Source: Lactobacillus kullabergensis (lineage in GTDB: Bacteria; Bacillota; Bacilli; Lactobacillales; Lactobacillaceae). Taken from it: 45,387 bases of DNA. Of this stretch, positions 18,043 through 24,748 are shown piece by piece. A program made the position numbers and the translations under genes. The notes below the pieces were generated by a model. It saw nothing but the letters and a program-made list of their open reading frames with translations. It was not told the DNA's origin and searched no databases. Numbering within the stretch: the stretch's first letter is position 1; every line of letters begins with the position of its first letter. The DNA lies in the NCBI RefSeq assembly GCF_000967195.1, contig NZ_KQ033871.1, positions 152,989 to 198,375 on the forward strand. The letters run 5' to 3'.

Positions 18043-19614
18043 ATGAGTATTTCTTTAAATACCTGTATTTTAATTTTAAAAGAGCACCATCTGCTTAAAT
18101 CAAGTGCTGTTCAGGACACCGTCCCATCTAAAATGGAATATGTGTCATATGATTCACGGGATGTTCAAACCAATACACTGTTCTTTTGTAAAGGTGCTGG
18201 TTTTCGTCCTACATTTTTGTCAATGGCAAAAGCAAATGGTGCCAACTGTTATGTAGCAGAGCAACCATATCCAGAAGGCAAGGGAATGCATGCACTGATT
18301 GTGCGCAATGTTTCTAAGGCAATGGCTCTATTGTCTGCAGCCTTTTTCCGCTTTCCTCAAGATGATTTATATTTAATTGCTATTACTGGTACTAAAGGTA
18401 AAACCACTTCTGCTTATTTTTTAAAAGGAATGCTGGATCAAGTCAATGGTGGCAAAACAGCACTGATTTCTTCGGTCAACACAGTTGTAGGTCAGGGAAA
18501 AGATGATACTTTTAAATCCAGCTTAACCACTCCTGAATCACTTGATTTGTTCCGTGATATGCGAACGGCTGTGGACAATGGTATGACGCATATGGTTATG
18601 GAAGTTTCCAGTCAGGCTTATAAGAAAAACAGGGTGTTTGGACTAACTTATGACTTAGGCTTTTTCTTAAACATTTCACCCGATCATATTGGACCTAATG
18701 AGCATCCTAACTTTGCTGATTATTTACACTGCAAACTGCAGTTATTGGTTAATGCGCGCAAGTGTATTATTAACGCTCAGACTGACCATTTTGACGAAGT
18801 TTATGCTGCTGCCACGACTACTACTGATCCAGACAGTATCTACTTGTTTGCTGACGAAAAATTTAGCAATCCGAACCTAAAACAGACAATTGATTTTCGG
18901 TTTGCAACCGAAAAACTTGATATGGCTCAGACTAAATTTCAGGTATTATGTGTCAGTGACAAAGCAAGGCAGCTTAAAATAGCTGGTGATTACCAGTTAA
19001 AGATGCTGGGTGACTTTAATGAATCAAACGGTACGGCTGCAGTAATTGGAGCCGGACTGGCCGGAATGGATCATGACGATGCTGCTAAAGGAATTAGTCA
19101 AGTAACGGTTCCTGGACGGATGCAGACAGAAGTGACCAAAGACCATGGTGTAGTGGTTGTAGATTATGCACATAACGAAGCTTCCATGATGGCACTTATG
19201 GGCTTTATGCAACGTGAATTTAATAATCCAAAAATCATTGTTGTTGTAGGTGCTCCAGGTGATAAGGGTGTCTCTCGCCGTCCCGGTTTTAGTCACAGTT
19301 TAAATACGTATGCGGATAAGGCTTTTTTAACTACTGATGACCCGGGATTTGAAGATCCAAAAGAAATTGCACAGGAAATTAATGCCGGAATTGATCATTC
19401 TAAAGTTGATGTAACAATAGAACTCGATCGTAAGAAGGCCATATATGATGCCATTAATTTGTCGAAAAAAGGTGATATTGTCCTGATTTGCGGTAAAGGT
19501 GCAGACGGTTTTCAAAAAATACGCGGTGTAGATACGCCATATCCATCTGATATTATGGTTGCTCAACAGGTAATTGATGAGCTTGAAGGCAAAAAAGAAC
19601 ACTTTAGAAGTTAG
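18043..19614 (+). CDS. murE: UDP-MurNAc-tripeptide synthetase MurE (probably L-lysine-adding)
   Basis: 523-residue Mur ligase. ATP site GTKGKTTSAYFLKGM at about residue 111, the MEVSSQAYKK segment, and the C-terminal substrate motif DDPGFEDP. In DAP-adding enzymes that motif is DNPR, with Arg contacting the DAP carboxylate; its absence fits lysine. It joins the third residue to UDP-MurNAc-L-Ala-D-Glu. GAGGAG precedes ATG 18043. The aspartate racemase follows after 13 bases, matching a Lys-D-Asp cell wall. Confidence 0.92.
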   Translation: MSISLNTCILILKEHHLLKSSAVQDTVPSKMEYVSYDSRDVQTNTLFFCKGAGFRPTFLSMAKANGANCYVAEQPYPEGKGMHALIVRNVSKAMALLSAAFFRFPQDDLYLIAITGTKGKTTSAYFLKGMLDQVNGGKTALISSVNTVVGQGKDDTFKSSLTTPESLDLFRDMRTAVDNGMTHMVMEVSSQAYKKNRVFGLTYDLGFFLNISPDHIGPNEHPNFADYLHCKLQLLVNARKCIINAQTDHFDEVYAAATTTTDPDSIYLFADEKFSNPNLKQTIDFRFATEKLDMAQTKFQVLCVSDKARQLKIAGDYQLKMLGDFNESNGTAAVIGAGLAGMDHDDAAKGISQVTVPGRMQTEVTKDHGVVVVDYAHNEASMMALMGFMQREFNNPKIIVVVGAPGDKGVSRRPGFSHSLNTYADKAFLTTDDPGFEDPKEIAQEINAGIDHSKVDVTIELDRKKAIYDAINLSKKGDIVLICGKGADGFQKIRGVDTPYPSDIMVAQQVIDELEGKKEHFRS

Positions 19615-19627
19615 AAAAGCAGGTATA

Positions 19628-20374
19628 ATGAAACATTTTTTTAGTATTATTGGCGGTATGGGCACTATTGCGACTGAAAGTTATGTCCGGATGATTAATC
19701 ATCGTATCAAAATTACTAAAGATCAGGATTATTTAAATTATATTTTAGTTAATGATGCACAAGTTCCTGATCGTACAGCATATATCAAAGATCCCAGCAA
19801 GCCTAATTTCTTCACTGCTTTGCGTGAGGATGTGCTCCAGCAAGCACAACTAAAGCCTGATTTTTTTGTAATGCCATGTAACACAGCTCATTATTGTTAT
19901 GATGACTTGGTCAAACTGACAGACATACCTTTTTTGCATATGATGCGCATTGCTGTTCATAAGTTTATAACCGATTATCCACGAGAGAAAAAAATTGGTT
20001 TAATTGCCACCGAAGGATCAATTTACGATCATTTGTATGAAGATGAGATTAAAGAAGTAGGGCGCGAGGTTGAACTTGGTGGGCCTGAGATTCAACCAAT
20101 GGTTACTGAGCTGATTTATTCCAACATTAAGGAAAAAGGCGTAGTTGATGGCGAACTTTATCACCGCATATTACGCACTATGCATGATCAGTATGGCTGT
20201 AATGTAATTTTACTTGGCTGTACTGAATTATCGTTAGCTCAGGAGAAAGCGCCAGAGCATCCCTATAATGTTATCGACCCGCAAGTGATCTTGGCTGATG
20301 TAGCAATTGAATTAGAACTAAAAATTCGTGCAGGAATGGATCCTAAAACAGCCATAGAGAAGTATCTGTATTAA
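19628..20374 (+). CDS. racD: aspartate/glutamate racemase family protein (probable aspartate racemase)
   Basis: 248-residue cofactor-independent racemase. The two catalytic cysteines lie in MPCNTAHY (about residue 83) and LLGCTELS (about 196). GGMGTIATESYVRMIN at the N-terminus is typical of the aspartate branch. I chose ATG 19628, with AGCAGG upstream, over a start inside murE. It would make D-Asp for the D-Asp cross-bridge attached to lysine in lactobacillus peptidoglycan, in line with co-transcription with murE. A strong terminator follows. Confidence 0.85.
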   Translation: MKHFFSIIGGMGTIATESYVRMINHRIKITKDQDYLNYILVNDAQVPDRTAYIKDPSKPNFFTALREDVLQQAQLKPDFFVMPCNTAHYCYDDLVKLTDIPFLHMMRIAVHKFITDYPREKKIGLIATEGSIYDHLYEDEIKEVGREVELGGPEIQPMVTELIYSNIKEKGVVDGELYHRILRTMHDQYGCNVILLGCTELSLAQEKAPEHPYNVIDPQVILADVAIELELKIRAGMDPKTAIEKYLY

Positions 20375-20400
20375 ATAAAACGTAAGGTTTAACAGATTAA

Positions 20401-20439
20401 AATAGACTAGTAATCAATTTGATTGTTAGTCTATTTATT
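20401..20439 (+). terminator. terminator after racD
   Basis: AATAGACTA (20401-20409) pairs with TAGTCTATT (20427-20435). The inner AATCAA/TTGATT palindrome extends the stem, and a T-rich tail follows. Confidence 0.8.
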
Positions 20440-20452
20440 TTGCCAAAAAAAG

Positions 20453-20496
20453 TTGACAATGTTATCACTAAGTAGTAGTGTATTATAAAAGTGATA
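20453..20496 (+). promoter_or_regulatory. promoter and nested inverted repeats before the small membrane protein
   Basis: A consensus -35 TTGACA (20453-20458) is followed by possible -10 boxes TAGTGT (20475-20480, spacing 16) or TATTAT (20481-20486, spacing 22). TATCACT (20463-20469) and AGTGATA (20490-20496) are exact inverted arms. CACTA/TAGTG form a second, inner pair. The repeats cover the core promoter, as a repressor site would. Confidence 0.45.
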
Positions 20497-20519
20497 CAGT
20501 TAAAAATAGGAGGGCTAAG

Positions 20520-20714
20520 ATGCTATATCTTTTGTATATATTTATTAGCATACTGATAATTGTCACTACTAATTTAGCAGTGACAACAATTTTGAGTATC
20601 AGAGACGCTTATTGCAATCATCTTAAAGATCATTCGTCATTTGGCACTGCCTTTAAAAAATATTTTGGTAAAAACAATAATATTCCTCTCCATTTGTCTG
20701 ATTGGAAGTTTTAA
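20520..20714 (+). CDS. 64-residue orphan membrane protein
   Basis: Starts at ATG 20520, five bases after a perfect AGGAGGG (20508-20514). One N-terminal membrane helix (about residues 2-26, MLYLLYIFISILIIVTTNLA) is followed by a polar tail ending HLSDWKF. There is no signal-peptidase site or Cys lipobox. It has a consensus -35 upstream and nested inverted repeats over the promoter, so it looks regulated and real despite its size. I do not recognise a family. It stands alone between racD and the riboflavin riboswitch. Confidence 0.65.
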   Translation: MLYLLYIFISILIIVTTNLAVTTILSIRDAYCNHLKDHSSFGTAFKKYFGKNNNIPLHLSDWKF

Positions 20715-20776
20715 GGAATAATTTATTTAAGTTTGAGCTTATCATGTATTTAATTATATAAAACAATAAATTGCTA

Positions 20777-20805
20777 TTGCCGATAGGGCATAACTATATT
20801 ATACT
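20777..20805 (+). promoter_or_regulatory. promoter of the riboflavin operon
   Basis: TTGCCG (20777-20782) and TATACT (20800-20805) are 17 bases apart, placing transcription start a few bases before the FMN aptamer. Positions 20715-20776 hold nothing else I recognise. Confidence 0.7.
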
Positions 20806-20822
20806 AAAAACAGTTGAATACG

Positions 20823-20952
20823 GTTTCTTCGGGGCAGGGTGTAATTCCTTACCGACGGTGACAATTAATGATTGAAGTCCGTGACCCGCGTTTTGCGGTG
20901 GAACTAGTGCAAGTCTAGTACCGACAGTTAAAGTCTGGATGGGAGAAGAACA
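20823..20952 (+). ncRNA. FMN riboswitch (RFN element)
   Basis: The conserved RFN blocks are present in order: CTTCGGGGCAGGGTG, a CCTTACCG..CGGTGA helix, AAGTCCGTGACCCG, a variable hairpin, CTAGTACCGACAGTTAAAGT and CTGGATGGGAGAAGAAC. The first and last blocks pair as the closing P1 stem. FMN binding is expected to favour the downstream terminator (21026-21054), switching off ribD-ribE-ribBA-ribH. Confidence 0.95.
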
Positions 20953-21025
20953 AACAAGATTAAGCAGAAAACTCGCGTCGTTATTAAACTTCGCTGAAAT
21001 CTTATTTGATGAATAAAAAAATAAG

Positions 21026-21054
21026 CCTCGTTGATTTTATCAACGAGGTTTTTT
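21026..21054 (+). terminator. riboswitch expression-platform terminator
   Basis: CCTCGTTGAT (21026-21035) pairs with ATCAACGAGG (21039-21048) around TTT, followed by TTTTTT. It lies between the aptamer and ribD, as in a transcription-attenuating FMN switch. Confidence 0.88.
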
Positions 21055-21074
21055 AATGCTTAGGAAGTGAAATA

Positions 21075-22136
21075 GTGCAGGATAAAGATTATATGCAAAT
21101 GGCAGTCCAAGAGGCTTTAAAAGCTCAGGGAATGACTTGGACAAACCCATTAGTTGGTGCAGTTTTGGTTAAAGATGGTCAGGTTTTAGCAACTGGCTAC
21201 CACCATCAATTTGGCAAAGAACATGCGGAAGTAAATACACTGTCACACTTAGCAGATCCCAAACAAGCTCGGGGAGCAACTTTGTATGTAACATTGGAGC
21301 CTTGCAGTCATTATGGTAAGCAGCCACCTTGTTGCAAAAAAGTAGCCGAGGCCGGAATCAAAAAAGTTGTTATTGGTCAGGTCGATCCTCATCAAATTGT
21401 GGCAGGTAAAGGCATTAAATATCTTAAAAGTCATGGTGTTCAGACTGAGGTCATTGGTGGCACTGAGAGTTTAAATGTTGCGTATAACTTTTTTTATCAG
21501 CAAGAAAGGCCCTTTGTGACACTTAAATATGCAATGTCTATTGATGGCAAAATTAATGCCGCAGGCAAAAGAAGAACAATGTTGACTGGGGATGCGGCTC
21601 AAGTAGATGTACAAAAATTGCGGTTGCAAAATCAAGCTATTTTAATTGGCGCAAACACATTACGCATTGACAATCCGCTGTTAACTGTCAGAATAAAAAA
21701 CTTACCACATCCACCTATTAGGATTGTGTTAACTAAGGATGCCAATCGGTTGGATTTTACCAGTCAAATATTTAAGACCCAGGGTCAAATTTGGTTACTG
21801 AGTGAAACAAACTTAACTCAAAATGTTGGAGAAAATGTGTGCTGTTATACTGCTAGCAAATGGACACCCCAAAAGGTGATCCAACTTTTGGCTGAACATG
21901 AAATTCAATCGTTGTTAGTTGAAGGTGGCAGCAATGTACAAGCCCAGTTTATAGCAACTGATTTGGTGGATGAAATAGTAACGTATATTACCCCTCTGGT
22001 GTTGGGTGGTACAGCACTACCTGCTGTGTACGGACAGGCTTTAGCAGAAATAAGTCACTACCAATTATTGGATGTTAAAAGTTTAAACCAAGATGTAAGA
22101 ATTCGTGTGAGGAGAAAAGAATGTTTACAGGAATAA
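21075..22136 (+). CDS. ribD: bifunctional riboflavin deaminase/reductase
   Basis: 353 residues, GTG start at 21075 with AGGAAG (21062-21067). The N-terminal deaminase domain (1-~145) has zinc motifs HAEVN (about 50-54) and PCSHYGKQPPC (about 76-86). The C-terminal reductase domain (~150-350) has KYAMSIDGKI and the VEGGSNVQAQF nucleotide motif. It converts the GTP cyclohydrolase II product to 5-amino-6-ribitylamino-uracil phosphate. Its last 16 bases overlap ribE. Confidence 0.95.
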   Translation: MQDKDYMQMAVQEALKAQGMTWTNPLVGAVLVKDGQVLATGYHHQFGKEHAEVNTLSHLADPKQARGATLYVTLEPCSHYGKQPPCCKKVAEAGIKKVVIGQVDPHQIVAGKGIKYLKSHGVQTEVIGGTESLNVAYNFFYQQERPFVTLKYAMSIDGKINAAGKRRTMLTGDAAQVDVQKLRLQNQAILIGANTLRIDNPLLTVRIKNLPHPPIRIVLTKDANRLDFTSQIFKTQGQIWLLSETNLTQNVGENVCCYTASKWTPQKVIQLLAEHEIQSLLVEGGSNVQAQFIATDLVDEIVTYITPLVLGGTALPAVYGQALAEISHYQLLDVKSLNQDVRIRVRRKECLQE

Positions 22137-22726
22137 TTCAAACAACTGGTACGATAACTCGCTTAGAAATAAGTGCGCAACATGCCAGACTAGGTATTTG
22201 TGCGCCAAAATTGATGCAAAAAGATTTGCCTTTAGGAGCAAGCATTGCCGTGAACGGCATCTGCTTAACCATTACCGATTGGAGCGATAATGACTTTGCG
22301 GTAGACGTGATGCCGGAAACGATGAAAAGGACTAATCTAGGCCATTTACAAAAAGGTAGTTTGGTAAATTTAGAGCCCGCACTAGCACTGAACGGCAAAC
22401 TAGATGGTCATATTGTTGCGGGTCATGTTGATACCACAGCTGAACTGGTGATAAGAAACGAAAATGAAAATTCCATAGAATTAGAATTCGCAGTACCACA
22501 TAAGTATGCTCCCTTTATTGTTGAAAAAGGGTCGATCGCTATTGACGGCATCAGTTTAACCGTCACGATGGCAGAGAATGATCATTTTGGCGTAAGTTTA
22601 ATTCCTTATACTATCCAAAATACTACGCTTGCACATTATCAGGTCGGTGATAAAGCAAATATTGAAGTGGATATGATTGGTCGCTACGCAGTTAAGCAGA
22701 TTCAGGCTTGGAAAAAAGAATTTTGA
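22121..22726 (+). CDS. ribE: riboflavin synthase alpha subunit
   Basis: 201 residues, two lumazine-binding repeats. The first opens MFTGIIQTTG and includes VNGICLT. The second has GHIVAGHVDTTAE followed by IDGISLTV. It dismutates two 6,7-dimethyl-8-ribityllumazine molecules to riboflavin. GAGGAGAAAAG in the end of ribD is its ribosome site. It is the penultimate-step partner of ribH downstream. Confidence 0.95.
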   Translation: MFTGIIQTTGTITRLEISAQHARLGICAPKLMQKDLPLGASIAVNGICLTITDWSDNDFAVDVMPETMKRTNLGHLQKGSLVNLEPALALNGKLDGHIVAGHVDTTAELVIRNENENSIELEFAVPHKYAPFIVEKGSIAIDGISLTVTMAENDHFGVSLIPYTIQNTTLAHYQVGDKANIEVDMIGRYAVKQIQAWKKEF

Positions 22727-22737
22727 TGGAGAAAAAA

Positions 22738-23964
22738 ATGACAGAACAATTGAATGAAAAAATGCAAAAAGTATTACAGCATATGTTAAAAGGTGGATTA
22801 GTTATTGTCGCTGATTCGCCTCAACGTGAGTCTGAAGGGGACATGATTGGCTTAGCAGAGAAGGTTACACCGCAAGCGGTTAATATGATGATTACTAAGG
22901 CTCGTGGATTATTATGCGTACCAATGAGCAAAGCGTATGCCGACCGTCTGCAATTAAAACCAATTGAAACTGGCTCGAACGATACTTTTGGCACGGCTTT
23001 TACTCTTAGTGTTGACTCCACTGAAACTACTACGGGAATTTCAGCTTTTGATCGTGCGAAAACAATTAAAAAGTTAGCTGATCCTAATAGTAAATGGGCT
23101 GATTTTTATCATCCTGGTCATGTTTTCCCGTTAGTAGCTAAAGAAGGTGGCGTGCTGGAACGGACCGGTCATACAGAAGCAGCCTTAGATTTGGCAAGAC
23201 TAGCTGGCGTTGCTCCTGTTGGCTTTATTTGTGAGTGCATTAAAAAAGACGGAACAATGGCCAGACGCAAAGATCTAAAAGCTTTAGCAGAAGGACTTGG
23301 CATACCTTATTTGACCATTGAGGAGTTAATTGAGTACCGTAAAAATCAGGAAAACAAAGATTTGGGGATTGAATCTTTTACTAAGGTTGACTTTCCTACA
23401 AAATATGGTCACTTCCAGCTTGAAGGTTTCAGAGATACCAAGCATCCTGAAAAGCAGCCTACTTTATTAATTAGCAAAGGTGAAGTTAAAAAAAGTGAGC
23501 CGCTTTTATTGCGGCTTCACAGTGAATGCTTAACGGGAGATGTATTTGGTTCTAAGCGTTGTGATTGTGGCGCTCAACTGGCTGAAGCATTAACTAAAAT
23601 TGAAGAAAATGGTTCAGGAGCGGTTTTATACTTGCGTCAAGAAGGTCGAGGAATTGGCCTGGAAAACAAGTTACGAGCCTATAAATTGCAAGATGAAGGT
23701 ATGAATACGGTAGAAGCTAACCAGCATCTAGGCTTGCCAGTTGATGCTCGCCGCTATAATGTCGCAGCCGAAATCCTAAGACAAAAGGGCATTAGTGAGG
23801 TTAATTTGATGACCAATAATCCTGACAAAGTGGCACAATTAGAAAACTATGGTATTAAAGTTGCGAAACGAATACCAGTTGAAGTGGGCATGACTGAAGA
23901 AAATAAAAAATATTTAGCGACTAAAAAACATGAAATGAATCATATTTTAAATGAGGTGGATTAA
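22738..23964 (+). CDS. ribBA: bifunctional DHBP synthase / GTP cyclohydrolase II
   Basis: 408 residues from ATG 22738, six bases after GGAG at 22728-22731. An in-frame ATG at 22726 overlaps the ribE stop but lacks a good ribosome site. The N-terminal half is DHBP synthase (RESEGDM, TTGISAFDRAKTI, HPGHVFPL, RTGHTEAALDLARLAG). The C-terminal half is GTP cyclohydrolase II (HSECLTGDVFGSKRCDCGAQ, RQEGRGIGLENKLRAY), with the three zinc cysteines present. Together they supply both branches of the pathway. Confidence 0.95.
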   Translation: MTEQLNEKMQKVLQHMLKGGLVIVADSPQRESEGDMIGLAEKVTPQAVNMMITKARGLLCVPMSKAYADRLQLKPIETGSNDTFGTAFTLSVDSTETTTGISAFDRAKTIKKLADPNSKWADFYHPGHVFPLVAKEGGVLERTGHTEAALDLARLAGVAPVGFICECIKKDGTMARRKDLKALAEGLGIPYLTIEELIEYRKNQENKDLGIESFTKVDFPTKYGHFQLEGFRDTKHPEKQPTLLISKGEVKKSEPLLLRLHSECLTGDVFGSKRCDCGAQLAEALTKIEENGSGAVLYLRQEGRGIGLENKLRAYKLQDEGMNTVEANQHLGLPVDARRYNVAAEILRQKGISEVNLMTNNPDKVAQLENYGIKVAKRIPVEVGMTEENKKYLATKKHEMNHILNEVD

Positions 23965-23966
23965 TT

Positions 23967-24440
23967 ATGAAAGAAATTAACGGAAACATTGCTCAAGGAC
24001 AAGATAAAAAGATTGGTATTGTTGTTGCTCAGTTTAATGGTGTGGTAACGGATCGTCTCCTTTCTGGAGCTGTGTCACAATTAAAAAAATCGGGCGTGAA
24101 AGATGAAAATATTGTGGTAATACGGGTACCTGGTGCCTTTGAAATTGCCCGTACGGTAAACTGCTTGGCAAAAAGTGGTAAGGTTGACGGTATCATTGCA
24201 TTAGGAGCAGTAATTCGGGGTGAAACAGCTCACTTTACCTACGTTTGTGAAGGCACTACTTCACAGTTAGCAGCGGCATCAGCAAATGGCACAGTGCCAG
24301 TGATGTTTGGCGTGTTAATGACTGATACGGTGGCACAAGCAACTGATCGTGCCGGTGGTAAATCGGGCAATAAAGGTGCAGAGTGTGCTACGGATGTGTT
24401 AGAGGTTTTAAATATAGAAGAACAAATTAAACAATTATAA
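23967..24440 (+). CDS. ribH: 6,7-dimethyl-8-ribityllumazine synthase
   Basis: 157 residues of normal length, with VPGAFEIARTV and GAVIRGETAHFTYV, which holds the catalytic His. It condenses the pyrimidine and DHBP precursors to lumazine, normally as an icosahedral 60-mer. GAGGTGG in the end of ribBA serves as ribosome site. It is the last gene of the operon and is followed by a terminator. Confidence 0.95.
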   Translation: MKEINGNIAQGQDKKIGIVVAQFNGVVTDRLLSGAVSQLKKSGVKDENIVVIRVPGAFEIARTVNCLAKSGKVDGIIALGAVIRGETAHFTYVCEGTTSQLAAASANGTVPVMFGVLMTDTVAQATDRAGGKSGNKGAECATDVLEVLNIEEQIKQL

Positions 24441-24473
24441 TTACTACATTTAATCACTGTTAATAATAACTAG

Positions 24474-24517
24474 AAAACAAGTCGCTTCTACTATCAGAAA
24501 CGACTTGTTTTATTTTT
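24474..24517 (+). terminator. terminator of the riboflavin operon
   Basis: An 11-bp stem (24474-24484 with 24501-24511) continues inward as TTCT/AGAA, and a T-rich tail follows. The central CTTCTACTATCAGAAA resembles hairpins at 27355 and 45231. Confidence 0.85.
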
Positions 24518-24650
24518 TAATTAATAAATATATTGTTATTATATAATTATATATTGCATAAAAGTTGTTGGTGTTATTTTATATCTTGAATTTTATTGTG
24601 ATATTTTAATTTCTTTATCATTATTTTAGTAAAAATAATTTAAAATAAGC

Positions 24651-24679
24651 TTGCTTTGTTATTATTTAATATATATAAT
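24651..24679 (+). promoter_or_regulatory. promoter of the surface protein gene
   Basis: TTGCTT (24651-24656) and a perfect TATAAT (24674-24679) are 17 bases apart. The surrounding ~230 bases (24518-24748) are extremely AT-rich and hold no other feature I can name beyond the AGGAGGT ribosome site near 24737. Confidence 0.7.
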
Positions 24680-24748
24680 AAAGATGTAATAATATACATA
24701 CTTTTTTCGGATAGACAAAATAGTTGAATTTATGTTAGGAGGTAAGAA

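Noticed and set aside
22708..22737. Upstream TTG/ATG starts for ribBA
   Set aside because: They lack a ribosome site, whereas ATG 22738 follows GGAG at proper spacing.
24218..24226. parS half site in ribH (GTGAAACA)
   Set aside because: The left half does not match (about 10 of 16 positions overall) and it lies inside a conserved coding motif.
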